Shown here piece by piece: positions 25,742-35,205 of a stretch of 64,000 nt of DNA (position 1 is the stretch's first letter; each line of letters starts with the position of its first letter). The notes under the pieces were generated by a model. That model was given only the letters and a program-made list of their open reading frames with translations. It was not told the origin of the DNA and ran no database searches. The DNA comes from DASUNQ01 sp035536455 (lineage in GTDB: Bacteria; Acidobacteriota; Thermoanaerobaculia; Multivoradales; UBA5704). Location: positions 51,136 through 115,135 of the forward strand of contig DATLOC010000027.1 in assembly GCA_035536455.1 (NCBI GenBank). Direction: 5' to 3'. The translations under genes were made by a program, and so were the position numbers.

Positions 25742-26329
25742 TTACCAGTCCGGGAAGTGCGGGTCCTCGCGCACCCGCTGGGCCTGGAGCAGGTGGCGCT
25801 GCTGGTGGACGACGAGGAGGACGAGCGACTCGCCCAGTCGCAAGCGGAGGAGGCGGGTGATCGGCGAGCCGACGTGGAGGCGGTTGAGCGGCAGCCCCTC
25901 GGCGTCGCGCAGGAGGCCGGCGGTCGTCGCCTGGCCGGCCAGGAAGTGGCGCCAGGACTTGGGCGGCGGCTTGTCCTCGGGGCGGAAGACCTTGGGGGCG
26001 CGGGCGCGATAGGCGCTCCCCGGCCGCATGGCGGAGATCATCCGCCGGCCGATCCAGGACTTGGCGATCGGCTCCTCGGCGCCGCGGCGTGTGCCGCGCG
26101 CCCGCGCCCGCTCGATCACCGGCCGCACACGCCAGGCGTAGAGGGCGTCGGCGATCCGCAGGTGCTCGAAGCAGTGGGCGATCGACCAGCCCTCGAGGTC
26201 GGGGCGCCAGGTGAGCTGGGCGTCGGTGAGGCCGGTGCAGAGCCGCTCGGTGGCGCGCGAGACCTCCTCGAGGTCGGCGGCGAGGGAGCGGAGGTCCGGC
26301 GGCCGCCGCGGCGGGGCGGGCTCGCTCAC
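25742..26329 (-). CDS. DinB-like metal-dependent protein
   Basis: 195 residues from GTG 26329, which overlaps the helicase stop (GTGA) and has GGAGG 6 bases upstream. It is a four-helix-bundle protein of the DinB/YfiT type. The metal-binding His residues are visible in GWSIAHCFEHLRIAD and in LLVVHQQRHLLQAQ. Members are often thiol-dependent S-transferases acting on bacillithiol, mycothiol or glutathione. The substrate here is unknown. Coupling to the helicase gene suggests co-expression, not a shared function. Confidence 0.82.
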   Translation of the reverse strand: MSEPAPPRRPPDLRSLAADLEEVSRATERLCTGLTDAQLTWRPDLEGWSIAHCFEHLRIADALYAWRVRPVIERARARGTRRGAEEPIAKSWIGRRMISAMRPGSAYRARAPKVFRPEDKPPPKSWRHFLAGQATTAGLLRDAEGLPLNRLHVGSPITRLLRLRLGESLVLLVVHQQRHLLQAQRVREDPHFPDW

Positions 26330-27912
26330 GAGGTCCTCCGGCGCTCCTCGGGCAGCAGCACCCGCGCGGCCAGATCCTCCCAACCGCCGCGCCAGGCCTC
26401 CTCGGTGAGGTGCGCGCGCTGGAAGTGGACCTCCTCGCCGTCGCGGGCGAAGGAATCGGCGGCGAGGCGCACGAGGCCGGCGCGGTGGAGGCCGCCCAGG
26501 AGCCGGTCGCAGCGCGCGCGGTCGAGGCCGTCGCCGGCGAGGGCGCGGCCGAGCTGGCCGGGGGTCTGGCCGTCCGTCTCGTGCAGGGCGTCGAGGAGGC
26601 GGTGGAGGCCGCCGGCCTCGCGCGCCGTCGGCGGGCGGAAGCGGCGGACGGCGCAACGCGCGGGGGCGCAGGCGTCGCAGAGGCCGCAGGGGCCGCCGGC
26701 GTCCTGCTCGTCGCCGAAGTGGCGCAGGAAAGCGAGCATGCGGCACTCCTGCCCCTCGGCGCAGCGTCCGATCGCGCCGAGCATGGCGCGGCGATGGGCG
26801 CGCCGTTCGGGGTCGGGCGCGTCGCGCTCGAGGAGCGCCTCCTGGAGCCGCCGGTCGGCGAAGGAGTGGAGGAGGACGGCGCGGGCCGGCAGGCCGTCGC
26901 GGCCGGCGCGGCCGATCTCCTGGTACCAGCCCTCGATCGACGCCGGCAGCGCCGTGTGCACGACGGTGCGCACGTCGGCCTTGTCGATTCCCATGCCGAA
27001 GGCGATCGTGGCGACGACGACGTCGAGCGCGCCGGCGAGGAAGGCGGTGCGGGCGCGGGCGCGCTCGGCGGCGGCGAGCCCGGCGTGGTACGGCGCGGCG
27101 GCGAGCCCGGCGGCGGCGAGGTCGGCGGCCAGCGCCGCCGCCTCCTTGCGCGTCGGGGTGTAGACCAGCGCCGGGCGGTGCGCCGGGTCGGCGAGGAGGC
27201 CGAGGACGGCGGCGCGCCGCGCCGACGGCGGCAGCTCCACCACCTCGATCGCCAGGTTGGTGCGGCGCAGGCCGAGCAGGAAGCGCGCCGGGTCGGCCAG
27301 GCCGAGCTGGCGGCAGACGTCGTCCTGGACCGCGGGCGTGGCGGTCGCGGTCAGGGCCACGACCGGCGCCGGGCGGAGGCCGGGCAGGCGCTCGCCCAGG
27401 AGCCGGTAGTCGGGGCGGAAGTCGTGCCCCCAGTGCGAGATGCAGTGCGCTTCGTCGATCGCCACCAGCGCCGGGCGGCCGCGCGCCAGGAGCTCGGGGA
27501 AGCCGGGCGCCGCCAGCCGCTCGGGGGCGAGGAAGAGGAAGTCGAGGCGGCCGTCGAGGTAGGCGCGGCAGGCGCCGTGGACCTCGGCACGGCCGCGCCC
27601 GGAGTGCACCCGCGCGGCGCGCAGGCCGAGGGCGTCGAGGCGCGCCACCTGGTCCTCCATGAGCGCGATGAGCGGCGAGACGACGAGCGTAGTGCCGCCG
27701 CGCGCCAGCCCCGGGAGCTGGTAGCAGAGCGACTTGCCGGCCCCGGTCGGCATGACGAGGAGGACGTCGCGACCTTCCGCGGCCGCGCGGCACACCGCCT
27801 CCTGCCCAGGCCGGAAGTCGGCCAGGCCGAAGACGGCGTGGAGCAGCCCGCGCAAGCGATCGGCAGGCGCGGCGGCGGCCGAAGGGCCGAAGAGGAGCGG
27901 GAGCGACGACAT
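26326..27912 (-). CDS. recQ: RecQ-family ATP-dependent DNA helicase
   Basis: 528 residues. Walker A MPTGAGKS (54-61), DEAH box at 153-156 in AIDEAHCISHWGHDFRPDY (the extended RecQ form), motif III LTATATP and motif VI EIGRAGRDG. A four-Cys zinc site follows (AEGQECRML, CGLCDACAPARC) and then a winged-helix-like part. The HRDC domain of E. coli RecQ is not evident, so it is a short-form RecQ. It should unwind 3'-tailed DNA in repair and replication restart. The symbol rests on family match only. Confidence 0.9.
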   Translation of the reverse strand: MSSLPLLFGPSAAAAPADRLRGLLHAVFGLADFRPGQEAVCRAAAEGRDVLLVMPTGAGKSLCYQLPGLARGGTTLVVSPLIALMEDQVARLDALGLRAARVHSGRGRAEVHGACRAYLDGRLDFLFLAPERLAAPGFPELLARGRPALVAIDEAHCISHWGHDFRPDYRLLGERLPGLRPAPVVALTATATPAVQDDVCRQLGLADPARFLLGLRRTNLAIEVVELPPSARRAAVLGLLADPAHRPALVYTPTRKEAAALAADLAAAGLAAAPYHAGLAAAERARARTAFLAGALDVVVATIAFGMGIDKADVRTVVHTALPASIEGWYQEIGRAGRDGLPARAVLLHSFADRRLQEALLERDAPDPERRAHRRAMLGAIGRCAEGQECRMLAFLRHFGDEQDAGGPCGLCDACAPARCAVRRFRPPTAREAGGLHRLLDALHETDGQTPGQLGRALAGDGLDRARCDRLLGGLHRAGLVRLAADSFARDGEEVHFQRAHLTEEAWRGGWEDLAARVLLPEERRRTS

Positions 27913-27936
27913 CGAGCGGCTCGGAGGAAGCCGAGG

Positions 27937-28974
27937 TTATCGCACCTTGCGCATCGAAGTCCGCAGCTCGAGGGTAGCGAGGGCGGGGAGGCCGACGGCG
28001 AGGACGACGGCGTAGTGGAGGCCGCGGTAGAGGAGGGTGCCGGCGGCGGCGTCGACGCGGTCGACGCCGAGGGCGGCGAAGGAGGCGACCATCGCGGCCT
28101 CGGTGGCGCCGATGCCGCCGGGGACGCCGGTGAGCATGCCGGCGGCGAGGCCGAGGGAGACCGCGCCGACCACGACCGCCATCGGCACCGCGGCGCCGAA
28201 GCCGCGGAAGACCAGCCACTGCGCGAAGGCGTTGAGGACGAAGAAGCAGCCGCCGAGCCCCACCACCTGCCAGCGCAGGCGGCGGTCGGCGAGGAGGCGC
28301 GCGAAGACCTCCACCGCCTCGTGGCTGTGGGAGAGGAGCTTCCCCATGCGGCCGGTCGCCGCCGCGGCGCGCCGCGCCAGGACCGCCGCGAGGCGGCCGC
28401 CGCTCCCCTCGCCGCTCCGCCGGCTCCAGACGACGAGCGCGACGCCGGCGGCGACGAAGGCGGCGAGCGCCGCCCAGGCGAGCGGCCAGCGGCCCAGCGC
28501 GAAGGCCATGACGATGAGAGACGCCCAGGAGAGCGCCGTCATCACCGCGTTGTGCGCGAGCTGGTCGAAGAGGACGACGCCGTAGGCGCGGCCGAAGCTG
28601 CCAGCGCCGCCGCGCGCGGTGTAGCGGGCGCGCAGCAGGCCGCCGGCCAGGCGGATCGTCGGCGTCACCATGTTGACCGCCGCCGAGGCGAGGAGGGAGA
28701 AGAAGCCGGTCGCGAGGCTCGGCGCGCGCTCGACCCGCCGCATCGCCAGATACCAGCGCACGTCCCAGATCGCGAATCGGGCGAGGAGGCAGAGCGTGGC
28801 GAGCGCCAGGATCGGCCAGCTTGCGCTCTCGAGGCGGCCTGCGACCTCCGCCCAGCGCACGCCGGCAAGGAGCCGCACCGCGAGCCACACCGCCAGGACG
28901 ACGACGGCGATCTTGGCGAGCGTCGAGACCCAAGGGAGCCAGCGAGAGCGCTTGCGGGGTGGGTCCTGAGGCAT
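27937..28974 (-). CDS. Lysylphosphatidylglycerol synthase TM-region/YbhN-like membrane protein
   Basis: 345 residues with about eight membrane segments, from ATG 28974. Typical family marks include ATLCLLARFAIWDVRWYLAM, SLLASAAVNMVTPTIRLAGG and AAGMLTGVPGGIGATEAAM near the C-terminal side. This is the flippase-like part of MprF (UPF0104), here without the aminoacyl-transferase domain. Such stand-alone proteins may move lipids across the membrane. It lies 24 bases upstream of the helicase gene on the same strand and diverges from the PLP decarboxylase gene, with 33 bases between starts. Confidence 0.88.
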   Translation of the reverse strand: MPQDPPRKRSRWLPWVSTLAKIAVVVLAVWLAVRLLAGVRWAEVAGRLESASWPILALATLCLLARFAIWDVRWYLAMRRVERAPSLATGFFSLLASAAVNMVTPTIRLAGGLLRARYTARGGAGSFGRAYGVVLFDQLAHNAVMTALSWASLIVMAFALGRWPLAWAALAAFVAAGVALVVWSRRSGEGSGGRLAAVLARRAAAATGRMGKLLSHSHEAVEVFARLLADRRLRWQVVGLGGCFFVLNAFAQWLVFRGFGAAVPMAVVVGAVSLGLAAGMLTGVPGGIGATEAAMVASFAALGVDRVDAAAGTLLYRGLHYAVVLAVGLPALATLELRTSMRKVR

Positions 28975-29007
28975 GATTCGAGGATAACGCGCGGGCGAGG
29001 AGGCGTG

Positions 29008-30458
<1,451 letters not shown>

Positions 30459-30462
<4 letters not shown>

Positions 30463-30692
30463 GCGAAACCAAAGTGACCGTGCTGCGCAACGGCCCCCTG
30501 CGCATCGAGGGGGACTTCGAGATCCTCGACCCGGCGGGGAGCGCCTACGGACTGGCCGGGCGGACCGTGCTGTCGCTCTGCCGCTGCGGCCAGTCGCAGA
30601 ACAAGCCGTTCTGCGACGGCAGTCACAATCACCACGGCTTCCAGGACGAGCCCCAGGCGCGCGAGCTGCCGCCGAAGAAGCCGGTTGCGTAG
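30459..30692 (+). CDS. CDGSH-type iron-sulfur protein
   Basis: 77 residues. The cluster motif is complete: CRCGQSQNKPFCDGSH, that is C-x-C-x2-S-x3-P-x-C-D-G-x-H, which binds a [2Fe-2S] cluster through three Cys and one His. Translation is coupled to the decarboxylase by an ATGA overlap, with GGAG just upstream. These small proteins handle electrons or iron. Why one is tied to a decarboxylase is not clear. Confidence 0.92.
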
Positions 30693-33552
30693 GGTAGGGC
30701 TCGCGCTTGTTTTCGCGCTGATCGCCGTCGACGGCGCGAGCTCGCCGGCTGCGGCGCAGGGCCCGTCGGCCGACTGGCGGACGCTCGAGACCGCGCACTT
30801 CCGGTTCCACTACTCGGCGGAGTCCGAGGCCTGGGTGCGGCGGGCGGCGGCGCGCGTCGAGGCGATCCGGGAGCGGGTGGCGGCGGAGGTCGGCTACGCG
30901 CCGCCGCAGCGGGTGGAGGTGCTGGTCTCCGACCCGCTGGCGGTGCCGAACGGCGCGGCGCTGCCGTTCCTCGGCCGCCCGCGCCTCGTGCTCTGGACCA
31001 GCCCGCCGCCGCCGACGTCGGTCATCGGCCACTACCGGGACTGGTCCGAGGTCCTGCTGGTGCACGAGGAGGCGCACCTCGCCCACCTCCTCCGCCCCTC
31101 GCGCAACCCGCTGCGCCGCAATCTCGATTGGCTGCTGCCGGTCGGACCGATCTCGCTGGCGGCGCCGCGCTGGGCGATCGAGGGGTACGCGACGCTGGTC
31201 GAGGGGCGGCTGACCGGCACCGGCCGGCCGCACGGCGACCTGCGGGCGGCGGTGCTGCGGCGCTGGGCGCTCGCCGGCCGCCTGCCGAGCTACGCCGGGC
31301 TCTCGAGCGACGACCGCTGGCTTGGGCTGACGATGGCTTACCTCGCCGGCTCGGCGTATCTCGAGTGGCTGGAGGCGCGGGCCGAGCCGGGGAGCCTGCC
31401 CAAGCTCTGGGCGCGCCTCACCGCGCGCCGCAGCCGGAGCTTCGACGAGGCCTTCCGCGGCGTCTTCGGCGACGACCCCGCCGACCTCTACGGCCGCTTC
31501 ACCGCCGAGCTGACCTACCGGGCGGTCGAGGCGGAGCGGCGGCTGGCGGCGGCGGCGCCGGAGGGGCGCGAAGGAATCCTCTGGCAGGAGCTGGAGGAGG
31601 CGACCGGCGCGCCGGCGCTGTCGCCCGACGGCGGCGAGCTGGTCCTGGTGCGGCGGCGGCGCGATGAGCCGGCCGAGCTGGTGGTCTGGGGCACAGGCCC
31701 GGACGAGGAAGCGGAGAAGAAATGGCGGGAGGAGGTGGAGAAGCTCCTCCGCCGCGACCCCGAGGACGTGGCGCCGGTGCGCGGCCGACCGCTGGAGCGC
31801 GAACCGCGGCACGTCCTCGGGGTCGACCCCGAGCCGGCGATGCCGCGCTTCCTCCCCGACGGCGGCGTCCTCTTCGTCCGCTTCGCGCCCGACGCGGAGG
31901 GCTTCCTCCACCCCGACCTCTTCCGCTGGCAGCCGAAGACGGGAGAAATCGTCCGGCTCACCCGCGGAGCTGACCTGCGCGACCCCGACCCGGCGCCCGA
32001 CGGGCGCTGGGCGGCCGCGACTCGCATCCGGCAAGGCCTCGCGCAGATCGTCAAGGTGGACCTTGCGAGCGGCGCCGTCGAGCCGCTCACCGAGCCGGCG
32101 CTCGCCGCGGTGGATCGGCCGCGCGTCGCGCCCGACGGCGGGCGGGTGGCCTTCGCGCGGCACGCCGAAGGGCGCTGGGAGCTGGTGGTGCGCGACGTCG
32201 CCGGCGGCGGCGAGACGCGGCTCGAGCCGCCGCCGGGGGGCACGGTCTCGACGCCCGCCTGGAGCCGCGACGGCCGCACGCTCTTCGCGACGGTGGGGCA
32301 GGGCGGCTTCATCGACCTCTGGGCCTTCCCGCTCGATCCGCCCGGGCCGCCGGCGCGGCTCACCCGCACCGCCGGGGCGGCGCTGGCCCCGGAGCCGGCG
32401 CCCGACGGCAAGGCGCTCTTCTATCTGTCGCTGCAGCCGGACGGGCTCGACCTCCACCGCCTGGAGCTGCCGGCGCCGCTCGCCGCGCGGCCGCCGGCGC
32501 CGGTCGAGACCGCGGACCTGGTGCCGGCGGTGCCGCCCCCGCCGCCGGCGGAGACGCCGGCGTTCGCGGAAGTCGACCCGGGCGCGAGCCGACCCTACGG
32601 CGCCGGCCCGGCCGAGGCGGCGTTCGCGTCGGGCGGCGCGTCGTCGTCCGCTGGCGACTCGTGGGAGCTGGGGGCGCGGCTGGGCGATCCGGTGGGGCGG
32701 TGGGAGGTGCTGGCGCTCGGCGGCGACAGCGGGTACGGCGGGCCGCGGGGCGGCGCCCTGGCGGCCGCCTTCCGCGGCTGGCCGGTGGAGGTCTCCGCGC
32801 ACGGGTTCCAGGTGGAGGAGCGGCCCTCACGGCAGGACGACGCGGCGGCCGGCGGCGCGCTCCTCGACGCCGAGCGGCGCGGGCTCGAGCTGGCCGCCGG
32901 CTGGCGGCGGCAGGGGCTGGCGAGCGGGCTCGGTCTGACACTTGCCGGGTACGCCGGCGAGATCGAGGCGCTCGACCAGGAGGTCCTCTCGCTCGCCGCC
33001 GAGTGGCAGGCGCGCCGGCGGATTCACGACTGGACGCTCACCCCTTGGCTCACCGCACGCATCGAGTCCGGCGACACCGCGGGCGCCTCGTGGGAGCGCT
33101 GGCGGGGCACGGCGGGACTGAGCCTCGCGGACAACGACGGCGGCTCCGTGGACCTCGCCTGGACACGCGGCAGCGTGAGCGGCGGCCCGCACCCGCTGGA
33201 CCTCTTCCAGGTCGGCGGCACGGGATCGAGCCTCCTCCCTGAAACTCTTCTTGCCGCACGGATCGAGGCGCCGGCGCTCCCGGTCGGCGCGCTCGTCGGC
33301 GAGGAGCTGGAATCGCAGCGCGCCGAGCTGTCGCTGGACTTCTTCCCCGCCCCGCTCTTCTTCGAGCGCCACCGCATCGGGGGCGAAGGCGACTGGCTCC
33401 GCGTCGCCGGCCTCGAATGGTGGGTAAGCCTGCCGCCAACCCCCATCGCCCTCCTTCCCGCGCTCGACCTGCGCCTCGGCGCCGCTCGCGTCCTCGACGG
33501 CCCGCTCGACGGCGAGGAGCGCTGGTGGATCGCGCTCGTGGTCCGCCCCTGA
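30685..33552 (+). CDS. Exported HExxH peptidase with beta-propeller and possible barrel end
   Basis: 955 residues from TTG 30685, inside the end of the CDGSH gene; no other start gives the signal peptide (LALVFALIAVDGASSPAAA). Residues about 28-280 resemble a peptidase-MA/M1-like domain, with zinc motif HEEAH (127-131) and a downstream Glu in WAIEGYATLVEG. Residues about 300-610 hold TolB-like propeller repeats (SPDGGELVLVRR, LPDGGVLFVRF, APDGRWAAATR, SRDGRTLFATV). The last 300 residues alternate short beta strands with Gly-rich turns and end on ERWWIALVVRP, so they may form an outer-membrane barrel. It could be a surface peptidase working on peptides held by the propeller. Confidence 0.78.
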   Translation: MRRVGLALVFALIAVDGASSPAAAQGPSADWRTLETAHFRFHYSAESEAWVRRAAARVEAIRERVAAEVGYAPPQRVEVLVSDPLAVPNGAALPFLGRPRLVLWTSPPPPTSVIGHYRDWSEVLLVHEEAHLAHLLRPSRNPLRRNLDWLLPVGPISLAAPRWAIEGYATLVEGRLTGTGRPHGDLRAAVLRRWALAGRLPSYAGLSSDDRWLGLTMAYLAGSAYLEWLEARAEPGSLPKLWARLTARRSRSFDEAFRGVFGDDPADLYGRFTAELTYRAVEAERRLAAAAPEGREGILWQELEEATGAPALSPDGGELVLVRRRRDEPAELVVWGTGPDEEAEKKWREEVEKLLRRDPEDVAPVRGRPLEREPRHVLGVDPEPAMPRFLPDGGVLFVRFAPDAEGFLHPDLFRWQPKTGEIVRLTRGADLRDPDPAPDGRWAAATRIRQGLAQIVKVDLASGAVEPLTEPALAAVDRPRVAPDGGRVAFARHAEGRWELVVRDVAGGGETRLEPPPGGTVSTPAWSRDGRTLFATVGQGGFIDLWAFPLDPPGPPARLTRTAGAALAPEPAPDGKALFYLSLQPDGLDLHRLELPAPLAARPPAPVETADLVPAVPPPPPAETPAFAEVDPGASRPYGAGPAEAAFASGGASSSAGDSWELGARLGDPVGRWEVLALGGDSGYGGPRGGALAAAFRGWPVEVSAHGFQVEERPSRQDDAAAGGALLDAERRGLELAAGWRRQGLASGLGLTLAGYAGEIEALDQEVLSLAAEWQARRRIHDWTLTPWLTARIESGDTAGASWERWRGTAGLSLADNDGGSVDLAWTRGSVSGGPHPLDLFQVGGTGSSLLPETLLAARIEAPALPVGALVGEELESQRAELSLDFFPAPLFFERHRIGGEGDWLRVAGLEWWVSLPPTPIALLPALDLRLGAARVLDGPLDGEERWWIALVVRP

Positions 33553-33605
33553 GCTAACATGACGGGTCCGGCTCGCCCCGCCCTTCGGGGGCGTCCCCCT
33601 CCCCC

Positions 33606-35129
33606 GTGACCGACCGCGCGATTCTCCTCCGCCTCTCCGGCGACTTCTACACCAAGGCGCGGAAGACGCGGCTGCGCTTCCTGCGCCGCCTGGCCCACAA
33701 CCTGGAGGACGCGCTCACCACCCACGGCTTCGCCTACCGGCTGCAGAAGAGCTGGAGCCGCTTCGTCCTCGAGGTCGAGCCGGCGCCCGGAGGGCCGGAC
33801 CCGGCGGAGGTCCTGCCCCGGGTCTTCGGCATCCAGTCGGTGTCGGAGATCGAGCGCCGCTCCTGGACGACCCTCGACGACGTCGTCGCCGCCGGCGAGG
33901 AGCTGTTCCGCGACGCGGTCTCCGGCCGGCGCTTCGCCGTGCGCGCCCACCGCCGCGGCGACCGCGCGGCCATCCCGTTCGATTCGCTGGCCGTCGAGCG
34001 CGCCCTCGGCCGTGCGCTCCTCGCCCACGGCGCCGGCGTGCAGCTCAAGGACCCGGCGGTGACCGCCCATGTCGAGGTCGAGCCCGGCGTCGTGCACTTC
34101 TTCCGCGAGCGGGTGGCCGGCCGCGGCGGTCTGCCGATCGGGGTCGAGGGGCGGGCGGTGGCGCTGGTCTCCGGCGGCTTCGACTCGGCGGTGGCCGCCT
34201 GGCTCATGCTCAAGCGCGGTGTCCAGCTCGACTACGTCTTCTGCAACCTGGGCGGCGAGCCGCACCGTCTCGGCGCCCTGCGCGTCATGCGCCTCCTCGG
34301 CGAGCGCTGGAGCTACGGCTACCGGCCGCGCCTCCACGAGCTCGACTTCCGGCCGCTCGTCGAGGCGCTGCAGCGCGACACCGACCCGCGCCTCTGGCAG
34401 CTCCTCCTGAAGCGCCAGATGCTGCGCGGCGCCGAGGCGATCGCCCGCCGCGGCGGGGCCGCCGGCATCGTCACCGGAGACGCCATCGGCCAGGTCTCGT
34501 CGCAGACGCTGCAGAACCTGGCGGTGATCTCCCAGGCCGCGGCGCTCCCCGCCCTCCGGCCGCTCCTGGGCAGCAACAAGGAGGAGATCTTGGCGCTGGC
34601 GCGCGACGTCGGCGTCTACGAGGCGGCGGCCGAGGTCGAGGAGTACTGCGGCCTGGCGGCGCCGAAGCCGGCCACCCGCGCCCCGCTCGGGGCGGTGCAG
34701 CGCGAGGAGGCGCGGCTCGCCCCGGCGCTGCTGGCCGCGGCGCTCCAGGCGCGGAAGAGCTTCGACCTTCGCGGTCTGGCGGCGGCGGACTTGGCATCCT
34801 CGACCCTGGAGCTGGAGCGCATCCCCGAGGGGGCGACCCTCCTCGACCTTCGGCCGCTCACGTCCTTCCAGACCTGGCACCACCCGGCGGCCCTGTCGCT
34901 GGAGTTCCCGCACGCCCTGACCGCCTTCCCGGCGCTGCCGCGGGACCGCACCTACGTCGTCTACTGCGAGGTCGGCTGGAAGAGCACCCACCTGGCCGAG
35001 CGGATGCGCGCGGCCGGCTTCCTGGCCCACCACCTCAAGGGGGGACTCGGCGCGGCGATGGCCCAGGCCGGTCTTGAGACTCCGGGCGAGCAGGCGCTCC
35101 TGGCCCCCGCCGTGCGGGAGCGGCGGTAG
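33606..35129 (+). CDS. thiI: tRNA 4-thiouridine synthase ThiI with rhodanese domain
   Basis: 507 residues from GTG 33606. THUMP RNA-binding domain (about 60-165), PP-loop ATP site SGGFDSAVA (189-197), and the long E. coli-type layout with a C-terminal rhodanese domain (about 400-495). The two Cys needed for persulfide transfer are present: Cys348 in EEYCGLAAPKPAT and Cys454 in VVYCEVGWKS. It puts sulfur on U8 of tRNA and can also supply the thiazole of thiamin. No thiamin gene is near, so the tRNA role is more likely here. Confidence 0.93.
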   Translation: MTDRAILLRLSGDFYTKARKTRLRFLRRLAHNLEDALTTHGFAYRLQKSWSRFVLEVEPAPGGPDPAEVLPRVFGIQSVSEIERRSWTTLDDVVAAGEELFRDAVSGRRFAVRAHRRGDRAAIPFDSLAVERALGRALLAHGAGVQLKDPAVTAHVEVEPGVVHFFRERVAGRGGLPIGVEGRAVALVSGGFDSAVAAWLMLKRGVQLDYVFCNLGGEPHRLGALRVMRLLGERWSYGYRPRLHELDFRPLVEALQRDTDPRLWQLLLKRQMLRGAEAIARRGGAAGIVTGDAIGQVSSQTLQNLAVISQAAALPALRPLLGSNKEEILALARDVGVYEAAAEVEEYCGLAAPKPATRAPLGAVQREEARLAPALLAAALQARKSFDLRGLAAADLASSTLELERIPEGATLLDLRPLTSFQTWHHPAALSLEFPHALTAFPALPRDRTYVVYCEVGWKSTHLAERMRAAGFLAHHLKGGLGAAMAQAGLETPGEQALLAPAVRERR

Positions 35130-35205
35130 CCCGGCGGAACCGTTTCCTTAGAGGGAAGAGGAGGTTGCCCCCCGGGGGCGATCGGCGTACAGTTGGCCGC
35201 CGCCG

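Noticed and set aside
33565..33600. Terminator after the HExxH protein gene
   Set aside because: There is a short GC hairpin (CGCCCC with GGGGCG) but no T-run and the stem is weak.
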